Shown here: piece by piece, positions 26,657 to 36,210 of the stretch
Position numbering within the stretch: the stretch's first letter is position 1
How the letters are laid out: each line of letters opens with the position of its first letter
NCBI RefSeq assembly: GCF_003096595.1
Contig: NZ_QEKO01000001.1
Span: forward strand, 1 to 64,000
Source of the DNA: Pusillimonas noertemannii
GTDB lineage: Bacteria; Pseudomonadota; Gammaproteobacteria; Burkholderiales; Burkholderiaceae_B
Reading direction: 5' to 3'
Length of the DNA: 64,000 nucleotides
Notes under the pieces: model-generated
What the model was told of the DNA's origin: nothing
Databases searched by the model: none
What the model saw: only the letters and a program-made list of their open reading frames with translations
Made by a program: the position numbers and the translations under genes

Positions 26657-27826
26657 ATGTTTCGCAAGATCGCATTGGCGTGCCTGGGCACGATAAGCCT
26701 GGGCCTGGCTCAGACCGCCGCCTCGGCCGAGCCGCTACGCATCGGCTTCATCACCACCTTGTCCACTCCCGCCGGCTACATCGGCGAAGACCAGCGCGAT
26801 GCCTTCAAGCTGGCCATCGACCAAGAGGGCGGCAAGCTGGGCGGCGTGCCGGTGGAAATGGTGCTTGAAGACGACGGACTGAAACCCGCCACGGGCAAGC
26901 AGTCGGCCGAGAAGATGCTGCAGGAAGGCATCCAGTTGTTCACCGGCATCAATTTCTCGAACGTGCTCATGGCGGCGGCGCCGACCATACTGAAGAAGGA
27001 CGCTTTCTACGTCAGCCTGAACGCGGGACCCTCTGTGTTTGCCGGCAAGCGCTGCGACAAGAACTACTTTGTCGCCTCGTTCGAAAACACCTCGCTGCAC
27101 GCGGCGGCGGGGCAGGCGGCCAACGAGCAGGGCATCAAGAATATCGTCTTGCTGGCGCCCAACTACCAGGCGGGCCGGGACGCGCTCGAGGGCTTCAAGC
27201 GCCTGTACAAGGGCAAGGTGATGGCCGAGATCTATACCAAGCTCGACCAGTCCGATTTTTCGGTCGAGCTGGCCCGGGTGCGCGACCTGGCTCCTGACGC
27301 CATCTACCAGTTTCATCCCGGCGGAGCCGGCATCAACTTCGCCAAGCAGTACGCGAATTCGGGGCTGAGCAAGCAGGTTCCGATGTTCCTGCCGGTATTT
27401 TCGATGGACTTGCGCATGATCCAAGCCACGGGCAATGCGGCCGAGGGCGTGTACTCGACCGCGCTGTGGTCGCCACTGCTGGACGTGCCTGAAAGCAAGC
27501 AGTTCGTCGAAGACTTCAAGAAGGCCTATGGCCGCGTGCCCACCCATTACGCCGCCTTGGCTTACGATACAGCCCTGCTGATCGCCTCGGCCCTGAAAGC
27601 CGTGGACGGAGACCTGAACCGTGCCGACGAGTTCCGCGCGGCACTGCAAAAGGCGGACTTCAAGTCCGTGAGGGGCAATTTTGCCTTCGACACCAATCAT
27701 CATCCCATTCAGGATTATTATCTGACCAGGATCGAACGCGACGCCGACGGCAATCTCATGCCCAAGGTGCTTTCGAAGGTATTGAGCAGCCAACGCGATG
27801 CGTTCGCGGCCGAATGCTCCTTGTAA
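26657..27826 (+). CDS. Periplasmic substrate-binding protein of a Liv-type ABC transporter (SBP3)
   Basis: The 389-residue product has a signal peptide (MFRKIALACLGTISLGLAQTAASA) and is a close paralogue of SBP1 and SBP2, sharing GFITTLSTPAGYIGEDQRDAF, FTGINFSNVLMAA and the Cys pair (GKRCDKNYF and the C-terminal AAECSL). No permease or ATPase genes follow, so it probably feeds the LivHMGF of region 4508-7853 or another complete transporter. A GACGGAGAAA ribosome site precedes the ATG. The neighbouring hydrolase gene begins 16 bases after its stop. A shared upstream element ties it to the gentisate operon, so I infer an aromatic or aromatic-amide ligand. Confidence 0.85.
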   Translation: MFRKIALACLGTISLGLAQTAASAEPLRIGFITTLSTPAGYIGEDQRDAFKLAIDQEGGKLGGVPVEMVLEDDGLKPATGKQSAEKMLQEGIQLFTGINFSNVLMAAAPTILKKDAFYVSLNAGPSVFAGKRCDKNYFVASFENTSLHAAAGQAANEQGIKNIVLLAPNYQAGRDALEGFKRLYKGKVMAEIYTKLDQSDFSVELARVRDLAPDAIYQFHPGGAGINFAKQYANSGLSKQVPMFLPVFSMDLRMIQATGNAAEGVYSTALWSPLLDVPESKQFVEDFKKAYGRVPTHYAALAYDTALLIASALKAVDGDLNRADEFRAALQKADFKSVRGNFAFDTNHHPIQDYYLTRIERDADGNLMPKVLSKVLSSQRDAFAAECSL

Positions 27827-27842
27827 TGAGATGGAGGCAGGT

Positions 27843-28745
27843 GTGGGTCACGGCAGTCAGGACGCTCCCGTCCGCAACGAAGTCGAGCTTTTCTTCCGCG
27901 ACCTGACCGAGCGGGGCCGTCAGTACGACGCCCGGGCCTCGGTCGCCGATTTCGATGCCTGCGTGGCCGAATACGCCCGGCTGGCGCGCAAGGTAAATAA
28001 CGAGTGCGTGGGCATCTACGACCTGCGCTACGGCCAGTCGCAGGCCGAGCGCCTCGATATCTTCCCCACGGCGCTGGGCGCGCAGCCTGCGCCGGTCTTC
28101 GTGTTCATCCACGGGGGCTACTGGCGCTCGCAAACCAAAGAAGACGCCCCCATCATGGCCCAGGCCTTCACTCGGGCCGGGGTTGCGGTATGCGTGCTGG
28201 AATACACGCTGTTGCCCGAGGCCACGCTGGCCGAAGTCGTGCGCCAGGTGCGCAGCGCGGTGGCATGGCTGTATCGGAACGGGGCCGGCTATGGCATTGA
28301 CCCCGATCGCCTGTATGTGGGAGGAAGCTCGGCGGGCGCGCACCTGGCCGCCATGGTGGCGGCGCAAGGCTGGACCGCTTCTTACGGTCTGCCTCACGAC
28401 CTGGTCAAGGGCGTGGCGGGCCTGAGCGGCCTGTACGAGCTGGCGCCGTTGTGCCAGATCGCGGCCAGCGAATGGCTGCAGCTGCATGCCGACCAGACGC
28501 CGCGTGTCAGTCCCTTGCATCATCTGCCCCGCGCCGGCTTGCCCATGGTGCTGGCGGTCGGAGGGCTGGAAACCGACGGCTTCAAGAACCAGACCGAAGC
28601 CTATGACGAGGCATGCCGCGCCGCCGGCCTGGCGGTGAACCGCGTACACGTGCCCCAGTGCAACCACTTCGATCTGCTGTGCGAGCTGGCGGAACCGCAA
28701 AGCGAACTATGCCGGGCGGTACTCGAGATGGCAGGCCGGGCCTGA
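27843..28745 (+). CDS. Alpha/beta hydrolase, kynurenine formamidase/esterase-like (HGGYW type)
   Basis: The start is uncertain. A GTG at 27843 has GGAGG five bases upstream, whereas the ATG at 27831 overlaps that site and lacks its own. From the GTG the product has 300 residues. It shows the oxyanion motif VFIHGGYWRSQTK, the nucleophile elbow GGSSAGAHLA and a C-terminal histidine in PQCNHFDLL. This is the pattern of arylformamidases and related HSL-type esterases. Only 16 bases separate it from the SBP3 gene, so the two are probably co-transcribed and may import and hydrolyse the same ester or amide. The exact substrate is not known. Confidence 0.72.
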   Translation: MGHGSQDAPVRNEVELFFRDLTERGRQYDARASVADFDACVAEYARLARKVNNECVGIYDLRYGQSQAERLDIFPTALGAQPAPVFVFIHGGYWRSQTKEDAPIMAQAFTRAGVAVCVLEYTLLPEATLAEVVRQVRSAVAWLYRNGAGYGIDPDRLYVGGSSAGAHLAAMVAAQGWTASYGLPHDLVKGVAGLSGLYELAPLCQIAASEWLQLHADQTPRVSPLHHLPRAGLPMVLAVGGLETDGFKNQTEAYDEACRAAGLAVNRVHVPQCNHFDLLCELAEPQSELCRAVLEMAGRA

Positions 28746-28822
28746 CGGAACGCGCCCTGGGCGCGCCGCAGCCGGTAAATCGGTAAAATGGGCTGTTTCA
28801 AGTCTTTTCGGGTTTGACGTCC

Positions 28823-29149
28823 ATGGCGCAAGACGTGGTGGTGGTGCTAAGCAATGCCCCCGATATGCTGTTGGCCAAGCGCATCGCCCACATGCTGGTC
28901 GAAGAGCATCTGGCCGCCTGCGTGAACCTAGGCGCTCCGGTCCTGTCCATGTACATGTGGGAGGGCGAGCTCGAGGGCACCGAAGAGATCCCCCTTGTCA
29001 TCAAGACGACCCAGGCGGCGCTGCCGGCCCTGACTGAGCGGCTGACCGAACTGCATCCCTACGAGGTGCCCGAGGTTCTGGTCCTGCCGGTGGCCGGCGG
29101 GGCCCAGCCATACCTGGACTGGGTACGTCGGCAAACGTCTGCACCGTAG
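28823..29149 (+). CDS. cutA: Divalent-cation tolerance protein CutA
   Basis: This 108-residue protein has the CutA1 core (VVVLSNAPDMLLAKRIAHMLVEEHLAACVNL, MYMWEGELEGTEEIPLVIKTT and LHPYEVPEVLVLPV). CutA forms trimers with a PII-like ferredoxin fold; its role in copper tolerance is traditional rather than proved. I use the ATG at 28823 rather than an upstream TTG. dsbD follows after 31 bases in the same direction, the arrangement known in enterobacteria (cutA with dipZ), so co-transcription is likely. Confidence 0.88.
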   Translation: MAQDVVVVLSNAPDMLLAKRIAHMLVEEHLAACVNLGAPVLSMYMWEGELEGTEEIPLVIKTTQAALPALTERLTELHPYEVPEVLVLPVAGGAQPYLDWVRRQTSAP

Positions 29150-29180
29150 CCGCGGTGCACCGGGCATAAGGAAAATACGA

Positions 29181-31190
29181 ATGTTGTCGAGGCTGAGCGC
29201 CGGAAACCGGCGCAGCAGTGTGTGGATGCGCATGCATGGCGCAATGTGCGCCGGGCGCGCCAGGGCGGCGCGCTGTGTTCATGCAGCGTGGCTGGGCTTC
29301 GTCATGCTTGTGGCGGCGGCTGCCTTGCTTGCCGGCCCGGCCCAGGCCGAGGAAGATTTCCTCGATCCGGCCGACGCCTTCGTGCTGACGGCCGCCATGG
29401 CCAACCCCACCGAGCTTCAGGTGCATTTCCGGATCGCGCCCGACTACTACATGTATCGCGGGCGCTTTGGCTTCGAAGCCGATGCGCCGGTGGCGGGCGA
29501 GCCCATCTTTCCGCGGGGCACGGTCAAGTACGACCCCACCTTCGACGAAGACATGGAGGTCTATCACGAGCAGGTAACGATACGCCTGCCCCTGCAAGCG
29601 GGCGCCGCACAGCCCGTGCCCCTGCGCATCACCGGCCAGGGCTGCGCCAATGCCGGCCTGTGCTATCCGCCCATGACCTTCACGCTGCACCTGGTGCCTG
29701 TCGAGCAAGGGTATGCGCTGCAGGGGAAAGAAGCCGTCGAAAGCGTGCCGCCGCCTCGCGACGAAGTGACGCCGGCCCGGGCCGCGCAGCCGCTTGACGG
29801 GGCTGCTTCTTCCGGCGACGCCGGTTTGGGCGGGGTGCTGGGCCTGGGCGACACCGGCCTAGCTTCCCATCTGGCCGGCATAGGCTGGGCCGAGCTGGTC
29901 GGCCTGGCGCTGTTGTTCGGCGTGCTGCTTACCTTTACGCCCTGCGTCCTGCCCATGGTGCCCATCGTGCTGGCCGTGGTGGCGGGCGACGCCGGCCGCG
30001 GCAGCCGCTGGCGGGGCCTCGGCCTGGCTGCGTGCTACGTGCTGGGCATGTCGGTGGTCTATACGGCGCTGGGCGTTGCGGCCGGCCTCATCGGCGCCAG
30101 CCTGGCCGCCTGGCTGCAGACGCCCTGGGTGCTGGCGGTCTTTGCCGTTTTGCTGGCCTTGCTCGCCCTGGCCATGTTCGACGTCTACACCTTCCAGGCG
30201 CCGGCCAACCTGCAGGCCAGCCTGAGCCAGCGCGCCGCCCGCATACCCGGCGGACGCTGGGGCGGCGCCTTCCTCATCGGCATGGTCTCGGCCCTTATAG
30301 TCGGCCCCTGCGTCGCCGCGCCCCTGGCCGGCGTCCTGCTGTTCATCTCGCAGACCGGCGACGTCGTGCTGGGCGGCAGCGCCCTGTTCGCCATGGCCTG
30401 GGGCCAGGGCCTGCTGCTGCTGGTGCTGGGCGCCACCTCGGGTGCGCTGATGCCCCGTTCCGGCCCCTGGATGGACGGCATGAAACAGTTCTTCGGCATG
30501 CTCTTGCTGGCCACCGCCTGGTGGATGGTCCAGCCCGTGGTGCCGGCGTGGCTGGGCCTGCTGGGCTGGGCCTTCCTGGGCCTGTGCGCAGCCGTCCTGC
30601 TCGGTACTTTTGGCGGGCACGCCAATACCCAGGCGCCGTCCGGCGCGGCAGCCCTGTGGCGCGGCTTGCGGCGCGCACTAGGCCTGCTGCTGGCGGTCTG
30701 GTCGATATTGCTTCTGGTGGGCCTGGCCGGAGGCGCGCGCGACCTCTTCAGGCCGTTGGCCCCGTTTGCGGCAACGGCCATCGGGGCGTCCGCCGGCGGC
30801 AGCTCCGCCGCCCTGCCCGGCGGCGAGGCGCCGGCCTTTACACGTGTAAGTTCCTTAGCCGAGCTCGACCGCCTGGTGGCCGAATCCGATAAGCCCGTGA
30901 TGCTCGATTTCTACGCCGACTGGTGCGTCTCGTGCATCGAGATGGAGCGCTTTACATTCAGCGAGCCGCAGGTGGCCCAGCGCATGTCGAACTTCCTGCT
31001 ATTGCAGGCCGACGTCACCGCCAACACCCAGGACGACCGAGAGCTGCTGCGCCGCTTCAGCCTGTTCGGACCGCCCGGCATCATCTTCTTCGACCGGCAG
31101 GGCCGCGAGCTGGACCAACGCGTGGTCGGTTTCCAGAACGCCGCGCGCTTCGGCGCCGTGCTCGATGGCGTGATTCAAAAGTCGGGTTGA
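29181..31190 (+). CDS. dsbD: Thiol:disulfide interchange protein DsbD
   Basis: The 669-residue protein has, in order, a signal segment ending near PAQAEEDF, the periplasmic alpha domain with cysteines in GQGCANAGLCYPPM, a membrane domain of about eight helices with the redox cysteines in FTPCVLPMVPIV and IVGPCVAAPLAG, and a C-terminal thioredoxin-like domain with DFYADWCVSCIEMERF. It carries electrons from cytoplasmic thioredoxin to periplasmic DsbC, DsbG and the cytochrome c thiol pathway. The AAGGA site fits the ATG at 29181; a later ATG at 29229 is possible. Next to system II cytochrome c maturation genes, it probably supplies reductant for haem ligation. Confidence 0.92.
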   Translation: MLSRLSAGNRRSSVWMRMHGAMCAGRARAARCVHAAWLGFVMLVAAAALLAGPAQAEEDFLDPADAFVLTAAMANPTELQVHFRIAPDYYMYRGRFGFEADAPVAGEPIFPRGTVKYDPTFDEDMEVYHEQVTIRLPLQAGAAQPVPLRITGQGCANAGLCYPPMTFTLHLVPVEQGYALQGKEAVESVPPPRDEVTPARAAQPLDGAASSGDAGLGGVLGLGDTGLASHLAGIGWAELVGLALLFGVLLTFTPCVLPMVPIVLAVVAGDAGRGSRWRGLGLAACYVLGMSVVYTALGVAAGLIGASLAAWLQTPWVLAVFAVLLALLALAMFDVYTFQAPANLQASLSQRAARIPGGRWGGAFLIGMVSALIVGPCVAAPLAGVLLFISQTGDVVLGGSALFAMAWGQGLLLLVLGATSGALMPRSGPWMDGMKQFFGMLLLATAWWMVQPVVPAWLGLLGWAFLGLCAAVLLGTFGGHANTQAPSGAAALWRGLRRALGLLLAVWSILLLVGLAGGARDLFRPLAPFAATAIGASAGGSSAALPGGEAPAFTRVSSLAELDRLVAESDKPVMLDFYADWCVSCIEMERFTFSEPQVAQRMSNFLLLQADVTANTQDDRELLRRFSLFGPPGIIFFDRQGRELDQRVVGFQNAARFGAVLDGVIQKSG

Positions 31191-31218
31191 ATCGGCGCTG
31201 CGTCCTACCCAATTCTGA

Positions 31219-31432
31219 GGGCGAGGTGCGGGGAGCTACTTTCAGTCCGTTCAGCGCGTGCCGAATTTCTCTGGATTGGTCGGGGGCTTTCGGCGACAGC
31301 CTGTCTGAATCCCGAGGCGCGAAGCGACGAGGTTGAGTTCTGCCGCCGCCCGGCCGATCCAGAGAAATTCGGGAAGCCCCGCGCAGCGGGGCCGCGTGAT
31401 GCGGATTGAAAATAGCTCCCCGCACCTCGCCC
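31219..31432. repeat. 214-bp nested inverted-repeat element (MITE-like or structured RNA)
   Basis: The outer arms 31219-31249 (GGGCGAGGTGCGGGGAGCTA...) and 31402-31432 are 31-base inverted repeats with only two mismatches. The inner arms 31262-31282 and 31351-31371 (CGGCCGATCCAGAGAAATTC...) are inverted repeats with two wobble differences. A further CGGCGACAG/CTGCCGCCG pairing continues inward, and a small GCCCCGC/GCGGGGC hairpin sits in the right arm. Three of the four arm differences are G-U compatible in a plus-strand RNA. The termini are exact, as in a miniature inverted-repeat element; no transposase is present. Confidence 0.7.
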
Positions 31433-31478
31433 GACTTAAAGACCCAAACACAGAACTAGGCCCAAAAACAGAACCCCT

Positions 31479-31521
31479 AAAAGCACAAGGTCCGCCGAAT
31501 CAACCTAGGCGGGCCTTGTGC
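31479..31521 (-). terminator. Rho-independent terminator of hemB
   Basis: GCACAAGGTCCGCC and GGCGGGCCTTGTGC form a 14-bp stem with one wobble and an 11-base loop; on the minus strand it is followed by TTTTAGGGG. It lies 60 bases after the hemB stop. Confidence 0.7.
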
Positions 31522-31581
31522 ACATACATACGCTGCAGAAAAACTAAGTAATAAAAGCGAGCCTCAAAAAAACAGCAATTC

Positions 31582-33212
<1,631 letters not shown>

Positions 33213-33247
33213 TGTAGGGCCTGAGCAGTTTGATTCAACCGCTATTG

Positions 33248-33253
33248 TATAAT
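33248..33253 (+). promoter_or_regulatory. Perfect -10 hexamer upstream of the cytochrome c4 gene
   Basis: TATAAT stands in the engB-cytochrome gap, 120 bases before the ATG at 33373. No good -35 is visible at 16-18 bases, so activation or an extended element may be needed. A GGGCC/GGCCC hairpin with a T-rich loop (around 33286-33303) lies in the resulting leader. Confidence 0.4.
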
Positions 33254-33372
33254 TTCGGATTTGAAACTGTTGCGGTCATTATGCGCGGGCCTTTTTGGGC
33301 CCGTAAATTTGACATTGTCATAGCCGGCAAGGGCCGGCGCCCAGATCGAATAAGCGATCCGTCGAGGTTTTC

Positions 33373-34065
33373 ATGAAGCGTGTGCTTTCCAGAATATTAA
33401 TTATCAGCGGCGTGATGCTTGGCTGTTCCGTGATGTCCGTCGGCCATGCCCAAGGCCCCGCTGCCAAGCCCGACGCGGCCAAGGGCGAAGCCCTGTACAC
33501 CAATGGCGATGCGGCGCGCGGCATTATTGCCTGTGCCAGCTGTCATGGGCCCGGCGGCAACAGCACGCTGCCCATCAACCCCAACCTGGCCGGCCAGGCA
33601 CACGAATACATTGCCCGCCAGCTGCACAACTTCAAGTCCGAAGAAAACAAGCCCGCCAAGCGCACCGGCCCGGGCGGCGCGCCCACGCCCATGACACCCA
33701 TGGCCCAGCCCCTTAACGACGAAGACATCCAGAACCTCGCCATTTACCTGGGCCAGCAGCCGCTCAACTTCGAAACCGCCGCCACGGCGAGCAACGAAGA
33801 AACCATGCAGCGCGGCCAGCAGATCTGGCGCGGCGGTATCCCCGAACGGCGCGTGCCGGCCTGCGCAGGCTGCCACTCGCCCAACGGCGCCGGCATTCCG
33901 GGCGAGTTCCCCCGTCTGGCGGGCCAGTTCCCCAGCTATATCGAAGAGCAGCTCAGGCTGTTCCGCAGCAACGACCGCGCCAACGAAATCATGCACGACA
34001 TCGCCGACCGCATGTCCGACCGCGATATCTCGGCCGTGGCCGATTACGCGGCGGGTCTGCGCTAA
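33373..34065 (+). CDS. Diheme cytochrome c4, periplasmic
   Basis: The 230-residue protein has a signal peptide (MKRVLSRILIISGVMLGCSVMSVGHA), two covalent haem motifs CASCH (C54, C57, H58) and CAGCH (C164, C167, H168), and distal methionine candidates in PTPMTPMAQPL and in the C-terminal HDIADRMSDRD. The duplicated ~90-residue cytochrome domains, each with a NLAGQ or RLAGQFPSYI segment, are typical of cytochrome c4, which gives electrons to terminal oxidases. It is followed by a terminator and then by the system II maturation genes that attach its haems. Confidence 0.9.
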   Translation: MKRVLSRILIISGVMLGCSVMSVGHAQGPAAKPDAAKGEALYTNGDAARGIIACASCHGPGGNSTLPINPNLAGQAHEYIARQLHNFKSEENKPAKRTGPGGAPTPMTPMAQPLNDEDIQNLAIYLGQQPLNFETAATASNEETMQRGQQIWRGGIPERRVPACAGCHSPNGAGIPGEFPRLAGQFPSYIEEQLRLFRSNDRANEIMHDIADRMSDRDISAVADYAAGLR

Positions 34066-34118
34066 AGCATAAAAAACCAGCCCGGCGCCAGAACCAAAAC
34101 CGCGCCGGCCGGTCTGTC

Positions 34119-34154
34119 AAAGGGGGAGCCGATATCGGCGGCCCCCTTTTTTTT
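34119..34154 (+). terminator. Strong rho-independent terminator before resB
   Basis: AAAGGGGG and CCCCCTTT form the outer stem with an inner GCCGATATCGGC palindrome, followed by an eight-T run. It ends only 12 bases before the resB start codon, so it must act as terminator of the cytochrome gene or as an attenuator of resB. Confidence 0.8.
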
Positions 34155-34166
34155 AGAATTGAAGCC

Positions 34167-36200
34167 GTGAACCAAACATACTCCCTGCGAAGCTTCGGCG
34201 CAGACCTGATCGAACTGCTGGGTTCGATGCGGTTCGCGGTCAGCCTGCTGATGTTCATCTGCGTGGCCAGCATCATCGGCACCGTGCTGCAGCAAAACCA
34301 GGTGGCCAACAGCTATATCGACCAGTTTGGCCCCTTCTGGTTCCAGCTGTTCGACCAGTTCGCCATCTGGCATGTATACAACAGCTGGTGGTTCCTGCTG
34401 ATCATGGCCTTCCTGGTCGTGTCCACCAGCATCTGCCTCATGCGCAACACGCCCAAGATGGTGCGCGACATGCGGTCGTTCCGCGAATACGTGCGCGGCA
34501 GCAGCCTGCGTGCCTTCCATCACCGCGTCGAGGCCCAGTCGCCCCAGGCGCCGGCCCAGGCCCTGCAGAAACTCGCCCCCTGGATGCAGTCGCATGGCTA
34601 TCGCTACAAGGTGCGCCAGGACGGCGAGGCGATTATGGTGGCGGCCAAGAAAGGCTCGGCCAATCGGCTGGGCTATATTTTTGCGCATGCCGCGATCGTG
34701 GTGATTGCCGTGGGCGGCCTGCTCGACAGCGAGCTGCCCGTGCGCCTGCAGGTATGGCTGGGAGACAAGCAGCCCATTACCCAGAACATGCTGATCTCTG
34801 AAGTACCCGAAACCGGCAGGCTGCCGGCGGTGAACCCCAGCTTCCGCGCCAACATGCTTCTGCCCGAAGGCAGCAGCAGCGCCAGCGGCATCGTCGCCGT
34901 GGGCGACGGTGTGCTGGTGCAGCCCATACCTTTTTCCATAAAGCTGAACAAATTCGAGGTGGAGTATTACTCTACCGGCATGCCCAGCTCGTTCAAGAGC
35001 TATGTCGAAGTCAACGACCCCGACACCGGCGAAAGCTTCGAGCGCCTGATAGAAGTGAACGAACCGCTGCGCTACAAGGGCGTCACGGTGTATCAGTCCA
35101 GCCTCGACGACGGCGGCAGCAAGCTCAAGCTTACCGCCTACCCGCTCGAAGGAGCCGGCGGCAAGCCGTTTCCTGTCGAGGGCACGGTGGGCCAAAGCAG
35201 CCAGGTCACCCTAAGCGGCCAGGGCGGCGCCCATGACGTAACGGTGGACATGTCGGGCCTGCGCGTAATCAACGTCGAGAACATGGCGCCGGGCACCGAG
35301 CCCCAGCCCAAGGCCATGATCGACCATGTGGCGGCGGTTACGGGCAGTGCGGCCGGCGCCTCGAACGAGCATCTGCGCAACGTGGGCCCCAGCGTGCAAT
35401 ATCGGGTCATCGGGCGCGACGGCCAAGCGTACGAATATAATAACTACATGCTGCCCATCGTGCTCGATGGCCATGCCGTGTTTCTGGCGGGTGTCAGGCA
35501 GTCCGAAGCCGAGAACTACCGCTACATCCGTATCCCGGCAGACGCCAACAGCTCGGTGGCCGAGTTCATGCATTTGCGGGCGGCATTGCAAGACCCGTCG
35601 CTGCGCGAACAGGCGGCAAGCAGTTTTGCCCAGGCCAACGCCAGCAACGATACGCAGCGGCCCCTGCTGCAAAGGGCGGTGCAGGGCGCCATCGACGCAT
35701 TCGCCCGGGGCGGCTTCAATGCCATTATCGAGCGCGTGCCCGAAAACGAGCGTGAAAGCGTGCTGGGCTTCGCGGTGCCCATGATCCAGCTTACGCTCAC
35801 CGAGTTGTACGATATGGACCGCGAGCGCCGCGGGCTCGAGGCCAACAGCCACACTGAAGAAGGCGCAGACTGGCTCAGGCTTGCGGTGTTGGCGCTGGCC
35901 AACCTGCCCGATTATCCGGCGCCCGTGTTCATGTCGCTGAACAGCTTCGACCAGGTGCAGGCCAGCGTGTTCCAGATCGCCCGCAGCCCCGGCAAGAACA
36001 CGGTCTACCTGGGTTGCCTGTTCCTGGTCATAGGCGTGTTTTCGATGTTCTATATTCGCGACCGGCGCATCTGGGTGTGGATCACCCCCGAAGGCGACGG
36101 CAGCCGGATGCAGGCCGCCATGACTTCGCAGCGCCGCAATCTTGATTTCAGCCAAGAGTTCGAACGCTTCCGCGACGCATTCCGGCGCTTGTTCACGTAA
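34167..36200 (+). CDS. resB: Cytochrome c biogenesis protein ResB (system II, Ccs1)
   Basis: The 677-residue protein has the ResB arrangement: two early membrane helices (VSLLMFICVASIIGTVLQQNQ and WWFLLIMAFLVVSTSICLMRN), a third near residue 175, a large periplasmic domain (~200-590), and a final helix (TVYLGCLFLVIGVFSMFYI) followed by a short RRIWVWI tail. With CcsA it forms the haem lyase that joins haem to CXXCH apocytochromes. The best start is the GTG at 34167, as MNQTYSLRSFGADLIELLGSMRFAV matches the family; no clear ribosome site is visible because a terminator stem ends 12 bases upstream. ccsA follows after 10 bases. Confidence 0.9.
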   Translation: MNQTYSLRSFGADLIELLGSMRFAVSLLMFICVASIIGTVLQQNQVANSYIDQFGPFWFQLFDQFAIWHVYNSWWFLLIMAFLVVSTSICLMRNTPKMVRDMRSFREYVRGSSLRAFHHRVEAQSPQAPAQALQKLAPWMQSHGYRYKVRQDGEAIMVAAKKGSANRLGYIFAHAAIVVIAVGGLLDSELPVRLQVWLGDKQPITQNMLISEVPETGRLPAVNPSFRANMLLPEGSSSASGIVAVGDGVLVQPIPFSIKLNKFEVEYYSTGMPSSFKSYVEVNDPDTGESFERLIEVNEPLRYKGVTVYQSSLDDGGSKLKLTAYPLEGAGGKPFPVEGTVGQSSQVTLSGQGGAHDVTVDMSGLRVINVENMAPGTEPQPKAMIDHVAAVTGSAAGASNEHLRNVGPSVQYRVIGRDGQAYEYNNYMLPIVLDGHAVFLAGVRQSEAENYRYIRIPADANSSVAEFMHLRAALQDPSLREQAASSFAQANASNDTQRPLLQRAVQGAIDAFARGGFNAIIERVPENERESVLGFAVPMIQLTLTELYDMDRERRGLEANSHTEEGADWLRLAVLALANLPDYPAPVFMSLNSFDQVQASVFQIARSPGKNTVYLGCLFLVIGVFSMFYIRDRRIWVWITPEGDGSRMQAAMTSQRRNLDFSQEFERFRDAFRRLFT

Positions 36201-36210
36201 GAGGTTTTCC

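Larger units (their letters stand above)
31191..31581. other. Convergent intergenic region holding an inverted-repeat element and a terminator
   Basis: No gene is supported in the 391 bases between dsbD and hemB. It contains the 214-bp near-palindromic element listed next, then a purine-rich stretch and the hemB terminator. Short frames in it encode repetitive arginine-rich peptides and have no ribosome sites. Confidence 0.7.

Noticed and set aside
31333-31551. A short plus-strand frame in the dsbD-hemB gap
   Set aside because: It runs through the inverted-repeat element and lacks a ribosome site or a recognisable product.
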